A DNA stretch of 39,602 nucleotides from Paludibacteraceae bacterium (GCA_017553575.1 JAFZKQ010000069.1:1-39602), one strand, 5' to 3'; positions 15,099 through 24,836 are shown, numbered from the stretch's first letter. Notes: generated by a model from the letters alone, not told the origin. Numbers and translations: made by a program.

Positions 15099-17870
15099 TC
15101 AATTGAAGAAGTCTGGCTTCTTCTTACGGGCCTCCTCCATGGAGAGGATCTCAGCCTCCTTGGCCTTTTGTGCCTTTCTCAAGGCCTCCTGCTCTTCCCA
15201 TACCTTACGGGCGTAAGCATCCCTCGTCTTCGGGTTCAAGATTTGGCTGGCCGCATACGTGTTCTGCGAAGCGTCCTTCATGTGCATAACGGGCGCATCA
15301 TAGAGAGGCGCAATCTTCACGGCCGTGTGGATTGGTGAGGTCGTGGCTCCGCCTATCATCAACGGGATGTGGAGCCCGTTCTGTTGCATCTCGCTTGCCA
15401 CATGGCACATCTCCTCCAAGGAAGGGGTAATCAGTCCGCTGAGGCAGACGATGTCCACCTTCTCCTTGATGGCGGTTTGGATGATCTGTTCGGAAGGGAC
15501 CATCACACCGAGGTCTATCACATCGAAATTGTTGCAAGCCAAGATGACGGCCACAATGTTTTTCCCGATATCATGCACATCGCCCTTTACGGTAGCGATA
15601 AGTATCTTGCCGGCCTTCTGGCTCTCGCCATTGCGTTGCGCCTCGATGAAAGGTTGGAGAATGGCCACCGCCTTTTTCATGGTTCGGGCAGTCTTCACCA
15701 CTTGCGGAAGGAACATCTTGCCGGCGCCGAAAAGTTCGCCGACCTTGTTCATGCCGTCCATCAAAGGTTTCTCGATGATCTCCACCGGATTCGGATATAT
15801 CTCACGGGCTTCGGCCAAATCCTCCTCAAGATGGTCGCCAATACCCTTGACAAGACAATACTCCAACCGTTCTCCCAACGACTTTGTCCGCCACTCCTCG
15901 GTATGACTTTGCTTGTCGTTACCAGCTTGCTGTTTCTTTAGCTCTTCTGCCGCTTCAATGAGTATTTCCGTTGCGTCAGGACGTCTGTTCAAAACGACGT
16001 CTTCCACCTTGACCAAAAGTTCTAGCGGAATCTCCTCGTAGATTTGCAGCATACCTGCATTCACGATACCCATGTCCATACCCACTTTGTAGGCATGGTA
16101 GAGAAAGACGGAGTGCATGGCCTCACGGATAGGGTTGTTTCCACGGAAGGAGAAAGAGAGGTTGCTGACACCTCCACTGATCTTTGCACAAGGCAAGTTC
16201 TCGCTAATCCATTGGGTGGCGTTGATAAAATCAACACCGTAGTTGTTGTGCTCCTCGATACCGGTAGCCACTGCTAAAACATTCGGGTCGAAAACGATAT
16301 CTTCTGGAGGGAATCCTATTTTATCCACCAAAAGGTGATAAGCACGTCCACAGATTTCAATCTTCCGCTCATACGAGTCGGCTTGTCCCTTCTCGTCGAA
16401 CGCCATTACCACCGTAGCGGCGCCATAACGCTTGATGAGACGTGCTTTCTCCAAAAATTTCTCCTCGCCCTCCTTCAGGGAGATGGAGTTGACAATACAT
16501 TTTCCTTGTACACACTGCAAACCTGCTTGAATGACATCCCACTTGGAGGAGTCTATCATGATCGGCAATTTAGCGATTTCAGGTTCGGAGGCGATAAGGT
16601 TGAGGAAATTCACCATCTCTTGCTTGGCATCCAACATGGCGTCATCCATGTTGACATCGATGATTTGGGCACCATCCTCCACTTGTTGTCTGGCGATGGA
16701 GAGGGCTTCCTCATATTTCTTTTCACTGATAAGTCGAAGGAACTTCTTTGAACCTGCCACGTTGCATCGCTCACCGATATTTACGAAGAGCGAACGCTTA
16801 TCTCCGGGATTCTCATTGTCGCGGGAATAGATGACGAGGTCCTCCAAGCCCGAAAGCTTCATGTCGCGATTTCTCTTCTTAGGCTTGCGAACTTGAGCGT
16901 TCTCTATGAGTTTGCTATATTCAGCGATATGTTCCGGCGTGGTACCACAACATCCACCGATGATGTTTACCAAGTTTTCCTCTATATACTCCTTGATTTG
17001 GACAGCCATCATTTCCGGTGTCTCGTCGTACTCTCCAAATTGATTGGGAAGACCTGCATTAGGGTATGCACTGACAAACCAAGGGGCACAGTCGCTAATC
17101 TCTTTCAGATAAGGCTTGAGGTCACGCGCACCAAAGGAGCAGTTGAGTCCGACGGACAAGATGTCGGCATGAGCCACGGAGTTTAGGAACGCCTTGATGG
17201 TTTGTCCAGAAAGCGTACGGCCACTGATATCGGCAACCGTAGCGGAAAGCATGATATAAACTTTCTTGTTCGTAATGGACATTGCCTCCTCCGCCGCGAA
17301 GATAGCAGCTTTGGCATTGAGCGTATCGAAGATGGTCTCGATAAGCAGAGCATCAACGCCACCTTCGATGAGAGCCACCATTTGCTCTTTGTAGGCATCA
17401 ACGAGTTCGGCATAGGTAATACCCCTCAAGGCAGGGTTGTTCACATCGGGGGAGATGGAGGCTGTTTTGTTGGTAGGACCGACGGAGCCTGCCACAAAAC
17501 GAGGCTTCGAAGGATCTTTTTTCGTGTATTCGTCAGCTACGGAACGGGCAATCCGTGCGGCCTCGAAATTGAACCGCTTAATTTGGTCTTCCATCCCGTA
17601 ATCAGACATGGATATACGTTGTGAGTTGAACGAGCAAGTTTCGATGATGTCAGCTCCGGCTTGGAGGTACTTCTCGTGGATTTCGCGGATGACATGAGGT
17701 TGCGTCAAGCAGAGAAGGTCATTGTTTCCTTTCTGTATGAGTTGAGAGTCCGCGAATTCTTCGCCACGATAATCTTGCTCTGTCAAATGATATTTTTGTA
17801 CCATGGTACCCATACCTCCATCAAGGATCAGGGTTCTGTGTTCCAATTCTGTTTTTAAGTCGTATCCCAT
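15099..17870 (-). CDS. metH: Cobalamin-dependent methionine synthase lacking the reactivation domain
   Basis: 923 residues. Domains in order: homocysteine-binding (1 to about 325) with zinc cysteines in VGLNCSFGA and [10 protein letters not shown]; methyl-THF (pterin) domain (about 350-620) with [14 protein letters not shown]; four-helix cap (about 650-740); and B12 domain with the lower-ligand motif GDVHDIGKN at about 763-771. Family enzymes of about 1,230 residues carry a C-terminal SAM-dependent activation domain. Here the protein stops in the linker ([14 protein letters not shown]), and the DNA beyond leads straight into the next gene. It methylates homocysteine using methyl-THF. Reductive rescue of oxidised cobalamin would need a separate protein. 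It is the first gene of a likely metH-GNAT-DUF5715-recO run. Confidence 0.95.
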   Translation of the reverse strand: MGYDLKTELEHRTLILDGGMGTMVQKYHLTEQDYRGEEFADSQLIQKGNNDLLCLTQPHVIREIHEKYLQAGADIIETCSFNSQRISMSDYGMEDQIKRFNFEAARIARSVADEYTKKDPSKPRFVAGSVGPTNKTASISPDVNNPALRGITYAELVDAYKEQMVALIEGGVDALLIETIFDTLNAKAAIFAAEEAMSITNKKVYIMLSATVADISGRTLSGQTIKAFLNSVAHADILSVGLNCSFGARDLKPYLKEISDCAPWFVSAYPNAGLPNQFGEYDETPEMMAVQIKEYIEENLVNIIGGCCGTTPEHIAEYSKLIENAQVRKPKKRNRDMKLSGLEDLVIYSRDNENPGDKRSLFVNIGERCNVAGSKKFLRLISEKKYEEALSIARQQVEDGAQIIDVNMDDAMLDAKQEMVNFLNLIASEPEIAKLPIMIDSSKWDVIQAGLQCVQGKCIVNSISLKEGEEKFLEKARLIKRYGAATVVMAFDEKGQADSYERKIEICGRAYHLLVDKIGFPPEDIVFDPNVLAVATGIEEHNNYGVDFINATQWISENLPCAKISGGVSNLSFSFRGNNPIREAMHSVFLYHAYKVGMDMGIVNAGMLQIYEEIPLELLVKVEDVVLNRRPDATEILIEAAEELKKQQAGNDKQSHTEEWRTKSLGERLEYCLVKGIGDHLEEDLAEAREIYPNPVEIIEKPLMDGMNKVGELFGAGKMFLPQVVKTARTMKKAVAILQPFIEAQRNGESQKAGKILIATVKGDVHDIGKNIVAVILACNNFDVIDLGVMVPSEQIIQTAIKEKVDIVCLSGLITPSLEEMCHVASEMQQNGLHIPLMIGGATTSPIHTAVKIAPLYDAPVMHMKDASQNTYAASQILNPKTRDAYARKVWEEQEALRKAQKAKEAEILSMEEARKKKPDFFN

Positions 17871-17898
17871 GCTTGCCTGAATCTCACGTTTGTGTCCA

Positions 17899-17906
17899 CA
17901 AAGGTA
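17899..17906 (-). promoter_or_regulatory. metH: -7 element of the metH promoter
   Basis: Minus strand TACCTTTG, matching TAnnTTTG, 28 bases upstream of the metH ATG, so the leader is short (about 20 bases). No cobalamin riboswitch fits in that space. The upstream TTG is not at the usual distance. Confidence 0.55.
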
Positions 17907-18105
17907 TTAAAAAACATGGAAAGAACGATTTCAAGAGAGCGATTTGTGTTTCGGGCAAGTTCCTCTCTTGCTGTTTGTCAGTCATAAAGGAAAGTGTTTT
18001 GTGGCTTCTTCCAGATTGACGAGCCACCATACCGAGAGGCGCAAACACCCTACCCCACATAGTTCAAAAATCCCTTGAACGCAAGGTGGAAAGCCGCCTT
18101 AATAT

Positions 18106-18113
18106 TATATTTG
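18106..18113 (+). promoter_or_regulatory. -7 element before the small basic ORF
   Basis: TATATTTG fits TAnnTTTG and stands 19 bases before the ATG at 18133. The upstream element is not clear. Confidence 0.45.
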
Positions 18114-18132
18114 TGGAAAAATAGAGCAGATT

Positions 18133-18282
18133 ATGAGAAGTACGAGAAAAACAGTGGGCGGAAATCCCAAGAACCCCTTCCGCTTCAAACCCGCAGGTAA
18201 ACCCAAAGTTTCCGGCAAGCGAATCGGAAAGTCCAAACCGGAGAAGGCCAACAATCAATTGAATAAAAGGGTAAAGAAGTAA
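18133..18282 (+). CDS. Small very basic protein, unrecognised
   Basis: 49 residues beginning MRSTRKTVGGNPKNPFRFKP and ending NQLNKRVKK. Nearly a third of the residues are Lys or Arg, with Gly, Pro and Asn making up much of the rest and no hydrophobic segment. Such composition suggests an extended nucleic-acid- or ribosome-associated peptide, but I do not recognise a family. Support for it being real: a TAnnTTTG element just upstream, an ATG start, and a hairpin terminator about 90 bases after the stop. On the other strand the frame is also open but less protein-like. Confidence 0.5.
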   Translation: MRSTRKTVGGNPKNPFRFKPAGKPKVSGKRIGKSKPEKANNQLNKRVKK

Positions 18283-18360
18283 GGCACCTATCCGTGTCGA
18301 AGAGACTGCATTGGGATAAATCCCGATTTCAGTCTGGCGTTTCTACCCTCTCAATTCATC

Positions 18361-18402
18361 AATAAAAACAAAAGGCTGACGAACCATTCGATTCATCAGC
18401 CT
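18361..18402. terminator. Hairpin terminator shared by second tRNA-Gln (-) and the small ORF (+)
   Basis: Stem GGCTGACGAA / TTCATCAGCC (one mispair of G-T type). Minus-strand reading ends in TTTTGTTTTT, ideal for ending the tRNA transcript; plus-strand reading ends in TTCTTT. Confidence 0.85.
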
Positions 18403-18414
18403 TCTTTAGGATAG

Positions 18415-18485
18415 TTGTCTCACGAGGATTCGAACCTCGACAGACAGTACCAAAAACTGTAGTGCTACCATTACACCATGAGACA
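18415..18485 (-). tRNA. tRNA-Gln (anticodon UUG), second copy
   Basis: The reverse complement is identical over 71 bases to the tRNA at 7613-7683, with the same cloverleaf and TTG anticodon. The promoter, short leader (ending GGAT before the acceptor) and GGCTGAT-type terminator also resemble those of the first copy, so whole transcription units are duplicated, in opposite orientation. Confidence 0.97.
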
Positions 18486-18517
18486 ATCCTCATTTGCCTT
18501 ATTTTTCAAAGGCGGTG

Positions 18518-18548
18518 CAAAGGTATGTGCTTTTTTTCTATTTTGCAA
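18518..18548 (-). promoter_or_regulatory. Promoter of the second tRNA-Gln
   Basis: Minus strand TTG (18546-18548), 20 bases, TACCTTTG (18518-18525); same spacing as the first tRNA-Gln promoter. Confidence 0.75.
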
Positions 18549-18622
18549 GAGAAATCTCCGCTTTTACCTAAAATTTTTACGAAAGGCCTCATTCTAAGGG
18601 ATATTTCTTTCGAAACAACGCC

Positions 18623-19756
18623 TCACTCCACCCACATCAAATCAGACATCACCCCATCGGAGACAAAAAGTCCTGACTCGGAAAGTCGCAAGAAGCCGTC
18701 TTCACGAATCAGCAGACCTTCTGAGATATATTTGGAGGCATTTTTCAAACAATAGTCGTACAGGCGACGAGTATAGCCTTCTTCCAAAAGAGCCAAATCC
18801 ATCCCCTTCCTAGTGCGGAGGGAGGTCAACACAAAGTCATTATAGCGGGTCTCCAAATCCAGCTGCTCCACCTCGTAATAGTCGTCCGCCCCTTGCTGCA
18901 ACTTGGCAATGTAGAGGCGCGTATTGGCGATATTCCACTGGCGGGAAGTTCCGTCATAAGAATGAGCCGAAGCCCCCACTCCCAAGTAAGGAGTGCCATC
19001 CCAATAGGAGGAGTTGTGTTTGGATTCCATGCCCGGCTTAGCAAAGTTGGAAATCTCGTATTGATAGAACCCAGCCTGCGCCAATTCTGCACGCAACAGG
19101 GCGAACATGTCGGCACAATCCTCTTCTCCGACAGGATGGACCTTGCCCCTCTTCGCCAAGCGAGAGAGTTTTGAACCCTCCTCATAGGTTAGGCTATAAG
19201 CCGATAGATGTTGGACGTCCAACGCCACTGCCTTGGCGAGATTCTCCCGCCACGCCTCCTTCGTCTGCCCCGGCAAACCGTAAATCAAATCGATGCTCAC
19301 ATTCTCAATGCCCGCCCCACGAATAGCCTCAACCGCCGAATAGACCTGCGCCACGGAGTGCCTACGCCCCATCAATCGAAGATCCTCGTCATGAAAACTC
19401 TGTACGCCCATACTGATGCGGTTCACTCCCAAGGCAGCGATTCCAGCCACAAAATCGTGCGTCACATCATCGGGATTCACCTCGACGGTAAACTCCTCCA
19501 AAGAGGAGAGGTCGTAGTAACGCCGAAGGGATTCCATCAGCAACGAAAACTCTTCGACAGAGAGCAGCGAGGGCGTTCCGCCTCCGAAATAGAGCGTTCG
19601 GATAGGAGCACCAGAGAGGTAATTCCGCCTCAACTCCAATTCGCGACATAGCGCCGAGAGATAGTCCGCCTTGTTCCCTCGATAGGTGGAGGAGTAGAAG
19701 GCACAGTAGGCACACCGGCTTTCGCAAAAAGGGATATGTATGTAGAGGGAAGCCAT
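18623..19756 (-). CDS. hemW: Radical SAM heme chaperone HemW-like protein
   Basis: 377 residues. It begins MASLYIHIPFCESRCAYCAF, with the CxxxCxxC iron-sulfur motif placed as in HemW; then LYFGGGTPSLL, VEVNPDD, ISMGVQSFHDEDLRLMGRRH and DLIYGLPGQT, all diagnostic for the HemW/HemN-like branch. The C-terminal HemN-type domain is present. HemW proteins bind heme and are thought to deliver it; many were once called coproporphyrinogen oxidase but lack the extra HemN residues. The start is 5 bases after the stop of the preceding protease gene, so translation is probably coupled in one transcript. Confidence 0.92.
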   Translation of the reverse strand: MASLYIHIPFCESRCAYCAFYSSTYRGNKADYLSALCRELELRRNYLSGAPIRTLYFGGGTPSLLSVEEFSLLMESLRRYYDLSSLEEFTVEVNPDDVTHDFVAGIAALGVNRISMGVQSFHDEDLRLMGRRHSVAQVYSAVEAIRGAGIENVSIDLIYGLPGQTKEAWRENLAKAVALDVQHLSAYSLTYEEGSKLSRLAKRGKVHPVGEEDCADMFALLRAELAQAGFYQYEISNFAKPGMESKHNSSYWDGTPYLGVGASAHSYDGTSRQWNIANTRLYIAKLQQGADDYYEVEQLDLETRYNDFVLTSLRTRKGMDLALLEEGYTRRLYDYCLKNASKYISEGLLIREDGFLRLSESGLFVSDGVMSDLMWVE

Positions 19757-19761
19757 CTTTC

Positions 19762-21954
19762 TTATTTTTGTCGAACCACTTTCATTATCTCCGAATGATC
19801 ATCGTAGAGCACATGGACAATCGTCACGCCCATAGGGACCTCCATTTCGAGCCAATTGTTTTGGCTATACTCATCAGCCAACAAGCGACCGAAGACGTCA
19901 TAGAGCAGAACCTGCTTACGCTCACCCAAAGAAGACTCAAAAAGAATATATAATTTGCCCTCTTCGGTCACAAAAGCTATCGTCTCGGGCTTTTGGTAAC
20001 TATCTGGCTGCGATTGGTTAGCGAAGCGTTGACACACCACATCCACCATCAATGAGGTACCCATCTTAGCCATCGGGTTCTCCCTGAACGAGCGCCATTC
20101 CCCATTGTGGTAGAAATAGGCCGTATTCCTGTCGTCCCAGCGAGATCCGGAATAAAACAATGCGAACTCCTGTTTTGGATTCTCCGGCAAATCAAAAACG
20201 ACGAAGAAGTTTCCGTTGACAGAGACAGCGGTGTCCAACCTCAGATAGTTCTCCTTCCTAATCCACGTTGGGGTCAAAGTCTCCTTGAATTTGTAAGTAT
20301 GCCTATCGTATTCCGTATTCGAAATCTTCAATATTTGTTTATGGAGAAGACGGGTGGGTTCATCCTTTCCCGCGTAGATGGAGACCTGCACAGGACTCTG
20401 TTCCGAGAATGCTCCAGAAAAAGGAACGCAGTAGATGCCATAGATTTTGCTGACGCCCTCCACCTCAAATTTCTCCGCATAGCGCAAATATCCGTAGGAG
20501 TTATGGCCAGAGGCATATCCTTGGAGACTCTCCGAGGCTGGTAGCAACTCATCAGTGGCTCGCATATTGGAAAGACGAATGCACGGAGTGTCGTTGGGTT
20601 CTTTTCCGTCCAAGGTCAACACCCCGGAACCTGTAGGGTCTAAAGCTTGAGACAGATGGTCCCTATCGGTTGAGGATTGGCTCCATACCTTCGATATTTT
20701 ATAGTAACTGTCGGGACCATTCTCCTTACAATTAGACTTTCCTCCCGACAGCGCTCCCACAATACGGTTGTCCGCATCAAACAAGGGTGAACCCGATGAG
20801 CCACCCTCCGTAAGGCCCGAATCCCAATAGACACACCAATGCCCATCTTCCTTAAAGAGGTAGGTGAGAAAACTGATGCTTTGGATGTCATCATTTTCAA
20901 CAGAGACCTTCTTCATGTCTCCTTCCGGATGGTGAATCCCATAGAAGGGAGCTTTTTTCTCTTCTGAAACATTCCATCCTGCATAGTAAGGACGATAATC
21001 GATAGGCATAGGCTCACTCATTTTTAGCAATAACATATCATAGTCTGCATTGCTGGCAGCCACCGAAGCGCCAGCCACCGATTGCTCCATGGACCCCTGT
21101 ATATCCGAATAACAATATGGAGTTTCATAATTGAAAAAGAAGATGCTGGTCTCCGCCCATTCCTCATATATAGGCGGAACTGCATTGGAGAAAAGACAAT
21201 GAGCGGCAGTCAACACATAAGGAGCATCGTCTTGGGCTGTATTGTTAACCAGGGAACCCGTACAATAGAAAGTACCGTTCACGATGATGAGGCAAACACT
21301 TCGTTTTGTGGAAAGATTTCCCCGTTCATCGCAATTCACATCCACCTCACAAGAGAAGGACCTGTTTTTGGAAGGCAAAGTGCGTAGTCCCAAATAGTCG
21401 TGGTTCACCTCTCCAATCCTTAGGTGGCCTTCAAAATCAGCCCCTGCGGGCTCCATATACTCCACAATCAACGAATCTCCCTCAATAGGCGCAGTCGGTA
21501 AAATTCCACTCTTCTGTCGATTGTCGGAAGAGAACGAACCCAATATGGTGGAACGATCGGGTGAATAGAGGAACACTTTCGCCTGAGGAGGTATCTCATA
21601 CTCCGTAAACAACAGATTCAGAGAGAATGCCTTGGGGGAGGTGATACCGATACGCCACACTTTTGTACCGTCTTCCAGATAGGTAGTGGTACCGGAGTTC
21701 TCCATGTCGAAACCCACCTTGAACTTGTGGGCAAACCGTTCCATTCCGAAGCCTTGCAAAGAGTCCTCCCGAATCAGGGAGTCAACATCGAAAGCGGGCA
21801 TCACCTTGTAGGGCAATGTATGGGATGATCGTAAACCGTTTGATGTCAGCAAATGCTCTGGACAAGGCATTCCTCCATGGCTAACCTGTGCGAGGCTGGT
21901 TATCCCTCTTAGCAATAAGAAAATCGTGAAAATTAAATTTCGACTCAGACTCAT
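19762..21954 (-). CDS. Secreted trypsin-fold (lysyl-endopeptidase-like) serine protease with T9SS C-terminal domain, copy 1
   Basis: 730 residues. A signal peptide ends near LAQ (residue 23). A beta-rich N-terminal domain (about 50-190) contains FLYSPDRSTILGSF. The trypsin-like domain follows, with triad candidates His252 (LTAAHC), Asp306 (NADYDMLLL) and Ser387 (GGSSGSPLFD). Paired cysteines are frequent. The C-terminal part includes YLRLDTAVSVNGNFFVVFDL and a final T9SS-like domain (LLYDVFGRLLADEYSQN ... EIMKVVRQK). The pattern resembles lysyl-endopeptidase-like S1 proteases of Porphyromonas relatives. It is probably exported via Sec and T9SS to the surface or medium. It is a close paralogue of the gene at 22602-24809, from which it is separated by the cyclo-ligase gene; hemW follows after 5 bases. 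Confidence 0.87.
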   Translation of the reverse strand: MSLSRNLIFTIFLLLRGITSLAQVSHGGMPCPEHLLTSNGLRSSHTLPYKVMPAFDVDSLIREDSLQGFGMERFAHKFKVGFDMENSGTTTYLEDGTKVWRIGITSPKAFSLNLLFTEYEIPPQAKVFLYSPDRSTILGSFSSDNRQKSGILPTAPIEGDSLIVEYMEPAGADFEGHLRIGEVNHDYLGLRTLPSKNRSFSCEVDVNCDERGNLSTKRSVCLIIVNGTFYCTGSLVNNTAQDDAPYVLTAAHCLFSNAVPPIYEEWAETSIFFFNYETPYCYSDIQGSMEQSVAGASVAASNADYDMLLLKMSEPMPIDYRPYYAGWNVSEEKKAPFYGIHHPEGDMKKVSVENDDIQSISFLTYLFKEDGHWCVYWDSGLTEGGSSGSPLFDADNRIVGALSGGKSNCKENGPDSYYKISKVWSQSSTDRDHLSQALDPTGSGVLTLDGKEPNDTPCIRLSNMRATDELLPASESLQGYASGHNSYGYLRYAEKFEVEGVSKIYGIYCVPFSGAFSEQSPVQVSIYAGKDEPTRLLHKQILKISNTEYDRHTYKFKETLTPTWIRKENYLRLDTAVSVNGNFFVVFDLPENPKQEFALFYSGSRWDDRNTAYFYHNGEWRSFRENPMAKMGTSLMVDVVCQRFANQSQPDSYQKPETIAFVTEEGKLYILFESSLGERKQVLLYDVFGRLLADEYSQNNWLEMEVPMGVTIVHVLYDDHSEIMKVVRQK

Positions 21955-22058
21955 CTTATATTGGCACTATGTGTTTTATAATTAATTTGTTCTCTACAAG
22001 AAATCGGGCTGGAGATTCAGAGACGAGGCCTGCCACCCCTCTGCAGGATATACTCGAC

Positions 22059-22592
22059 TCACCCTTGACAAAGGATCCTCTTCAGCGGCACGTCCCACTC
22101 ATCGTGGGGAAGGCTGTTCTCGTATTGGCACTCGAAACAGATGCCTATGGTGGTGGCCTTCGTTAGGCGGGGAAGCAATCGGTCGTAATAGCCTTTTCCT
22201 CTTCCAAGACGATAGCCGGCGGCATCGAAGGAGAGACCCGGCACAAGAACCAGTTCCACCTTATCATAGTCGAAGAAGGGCTCTCCAATGGGTTCCTTGA
22301 TACCGAAGGCTCCTACGGCAAGGTCGGAATCGCCTTTATAGCGGCGTAGCTCCAACTCATCCCCGATAACTGCGGGCAAGAGGAGGCTCTTCTTCTCCTT
22401 CCACTTGGAAAGGAACTCATGGGAACTGGGTTCATCCGGCAACGACCAATAGAGCAAAAGGCATTGCGATTCCTGAAATTCGGGCAGAAGTTCCAACTTG
22501 TCAAACAGGCGTTGGGTCTCGGATCTTTTTGCCTCCTCGTCCATCGCCGCAATCCGTGCCTTCATCTCTCTCCGCAACTCCTTCTTTTCCAT
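22059..22592 (-). CDS. 5-formyltetrahydrofolate cyclo-ligase
   Basis: 177 residues, usual for the family (MTHFS, YgfA/Fau type). Marks: KKELRREMKARIAAMD at the start, LLYWSLPDEPSS, LVLVPGLSFDAAGYRLGRGK followed by GYYDR (the ATP/substrate loop), and IGICFECQ. It converts 5-formyl-THF to 5,10-methenyl-THF using ATP. It is preceded by a canonical AGGAGG ribosome site that overlaps the TAG stop of the upstream protease gene, unusual in this phylum, where strong Shine-Dalgarno sites are rare. It lies between two paralogous secreted proteases, an odd place for a housekeeping folate enzyme. Confidence 0.96.
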   Translation of the reverse strand: MEKKELRREMKARIAAMDEEAKRSETQRLFDKLELLPEFQESQCLLLYWSLPDEPSSHEFLSKWKEKKSLLLPAVIGDELELRRYKGDSDLAVGAFGIKEPIGEPFFDYDKVELVLVPGLSFDAAGYRLGRGKGYYDRLLPRLTKATTIGICFECQYENSLPHDEWDVPLKRILCQG

Positions 22593-22601
22593 CGCAACCT
22601 C

Positions 22602-24809
22602 CTATCTGACCACACGCAAAGTCTCAGAATAGTCATCGTAGACGACACGCAACAAAGTCACACCCTCAGGCACATCCATCAGGGCCTTGTCTCCTCGACA
22701 CGTCACGCTTCCCAAGAAACGTCCCAACATGTCATAAAGCGACACTTGCGCATTGTCCTTATTCGAATCAAAGAAAACGTACAATCGACCATCCTCCTTC
22801 ACCACGGCAGAGGTTTTCCGCTTGTGGGTATACTCAGGCTGCGACACCTGCGACATACATTGGCAGACCACATCCACCATCAAGGAAGTCCCTCCGTTTG
22901 CCAACGGATTCTCCTGGAATGTATGCCACTTGCCATCATGATAGAAATAGGCCGTATTGCTGCCGTCCGAACGGACATCCGAATGTTTGAGTGCGAACTT
23001 TCTCCTCGTATTTTCAGGCAAATCGAAGACAACGAAGAAATTGCCATTGACCGAAACGGCCGAATCCAAGCGCAAATAATTCTCCTTACCCGCCCATGAG
23101 TCAACCTCAACATCCTTAAATTTCTTCGTCGAAGAGTAGTATTGCGTATTGGAAATCTTCAACACCTGCTCATGCAACAAATGGGTAGGCTCCGAATCGC
23201 CCGAATAGATGGAGACCCTTACTGGGTTCATCTCCGAATAGGAGCCCATAAAAGGAACGAAATAGATGCCGTAAATCACGCTTGCGCCCTCCACCGAGAA
23301 CTTCTCCGCATAACGCAAATAGCCTTTGTCATTATGGCCGGCGGCATAGCCTTTCGAACTCTCTGTTTTAGGCAAGAAATCATCGGTCGGACGAATATTG
23401 GACAGACGGACACAAGGCGTACCATTGGACTCCTTTCCATCCAACACCACCGCCTCCGAATTAATCGGATCCAGCCATTGGGCCAAATAGGCACCATCCT
23501 CCTTAGGCTGACTCCAAGGCCTCAACAACTCATAGAATGAATCGGCTCCCGTAGTGTTACAATCAGACTGACCTCCCGACAAGGCTCCCACGATACGGTT
23601 GTCCGAATCGAACAAAGGAGAACCGGAGGAACCGCCCTCCGAAATACCCAAATCCCAACGATAGACACGCCAATGACTTTTTTCCTCAAAAAGTCCAGAC
23701 ATAAAACTATGCGTAGTAACGGCATCATTCTCAATAGCCACCTTTTTCAAGTCGCCCACAGGATGGTGAATCATATAGAAAGGAGGCATCATCACTCCGG
23801 AAACATTCCAGCCCGAATAGTAGGGACGGTAATCGACTGGCACCGGCTCACTCAACTTAAACAACAACATATCATAGTCGCTATTGCTGGCCACCACTGT
23901 AGCTCCCGCAATGGTCTGCTCCATCGTACCCTTTATGTCCGAATAGCAATAAGGCACCTCATAATTGAAGAAGAAGACGCTAGTCTCCGCCATCTTCGCG
24001 TCGATGGGAGGATTTGCTCCATCAGGGAAAAGGCAATGGGAGGCTGACAAGACATAGGGTGCGTCATCTTTTGCCGTATTGTTAACCAGGGAACCCGTAC
24101 AATAGTAAGTACCGTTCACGATGATGAGGCAAACGCTACGTTTTTGTGGAAGATTGCCCAGTTCATTGCAATTTATATCGACCTCACACTCTTGGGCTTG
24201 GAGTTTGGAAGGCAAAAGGCGGAAGCCCACATAGTCGTGGTTCACCTCCCCTATTCTCAAACGACCTTCAAAATCGGCCCCAGCTGGCTCTTCATATTCC
24301 ACAACCAACGAATCTCCTGCGATCGGAGCAATCGGCAAAACGCCACTTTCCTGACGGTTGGCTGAAGTGAAGGAACCCAAGATGGTGGAGCGATCGGGCG
24401 AATAGAGGAAAACTCTCGCTTGGGAAGGAATCTCAAACTCCGTAAAGAGCAAATTCAAGGAAAAAGCCCCAGACGAGGTGATGCCGACACGCCACACTTT
24501 CGTGCCATCCTCCAAATAGGTCATGGCACCGGAATTCTCCATATCCAAGGAGACTCTGAACTTGTGTGCGAAACGAAGCGTTCCATAACTTGCCAACGAA
24601 TCCTCTCGAAGCAAAGAATCGACATCGAACGAAGGCATCGTCACATATAGTGATTTATCGGGAGAGGTGGAGCGCAAACCAGAACCGTCCAACAAATGCT
24701 CCGGACATGGCATACCGCCGTGGCTGACCTGTGCAGAAATAAAGGAAACGTGTAATAACCCAAACAATAGCAATATTGCGAAGAACAAGCTTCGACCTCT
24801 CGTTTTCAT
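22602..24809 (-). CDS. Secreted trypsin-fold (lysyl-endopeptidase-like) serine protease with T9SS C-terminal domain, copy 2
   Basis: 735 residues with the same plan as the 19762-21954 gene: signal peptide to about residue 27 (FISA-QVSHGG), beta-rich N-domain, trypsin-like domain with His258 (LSASHC; TAAHC in copy 1), Asp313 (NSDYDMLLF) and Ser395 (GGSSGSPLFD), and a T9SS-like C-terminal domain ending ETLRVVR. All three catalytic positions are kept, so both copies should be active. The two share many identical stretches, such as RSVCLIIVNGT and YCTGSLVNNTA. It is the first gene of the run protease 2 - cyclo-ligase - protease 1 - hemW. Substrate specificity cannot be read from sequence. Confidence 0.87.
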   Translation of the reverse strand: MKTRGRSLFFAILLLFGLLHVSFISAQVSHGGMPCPEHLLDGSGLRSTSPDKSLYVTMPSFDVDSLLREDSLASYGTLRFAHKFRVSLDMENSGAMTYLEDGTKVWRVGITSSGAFSLNLLFTEFEIPSQARVFLYSPDRSTILGSFTSANRQESGVLPIAPIAGDSLVVEYEEPAGADFEGRLRIGEVNHDYVGFRLLPSKLQAQECEVDINCNELGNLPQKRSVCLIIVNGTYYCTGSLVNNTAKDDAPYVLSASHCLFPDGANPPIDAKMAETSVFFFNYEVPYCYSDIKGTMEQTIAGATVVASNSDYDMLLFKLSEPVPVDYRPYYSGWNVSGVMMPPFYMIHHPVGDLKKVAIENDAVTTHSFMSGLFEEKSHWRVYRWDLGISEGGSSGSPLFDSDNRIVGALSGGQSDCNTTGADSFYELLRPWSQPKEDGAYLAQWLDPINSEAVVLDGKESNGTPCVRLSNIRPTDDFLPKTESSKGYAAGHNDKGYLRYAEKFSVEGASVIYGIYFVPFMGSYSEMNPVRVSIYSGDSEPTHLLHEQVLKISNTQYYSSTKKFKDVEVDSWAGKENYLRLDSAVSVNGNFFVVFDLPENTRRKFALKHSDVRSDGSNTAYFYHDGKWHTFQENPLANGGTSLMVDVVCQCMSQVSQPEYTHKRKTSAVVKEDGRLYVFFDSNKDNAQVSLYDMLGRFLGSVTCRGDKALMDVPEGVTLLRVVYDDYSETLRVVR

Positions 24810-24836
24810 CTTTTTCTCGTTTTAATTAATTTTTTA

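Noticed and set aside
15325-15941. Plus-strand ORFs opposite metH
   Set aside because: Antisense to the well-conserved B12 and cap domains of MetH.
17871-18132. A cobalamin riboswitch before metH
   Set aside because: The -7 element is 28 bases from the ATG, leaving no room for an aptamer, and no B12-box was seen further upstream.
22419-23099. Plus-strand ORF of 226 codons opposite the cyclo-ligase and protease
   Set aside because: Crosses two genes on the other strand; composition (Ile/His/Arg-rich) is that of an antisense frame.
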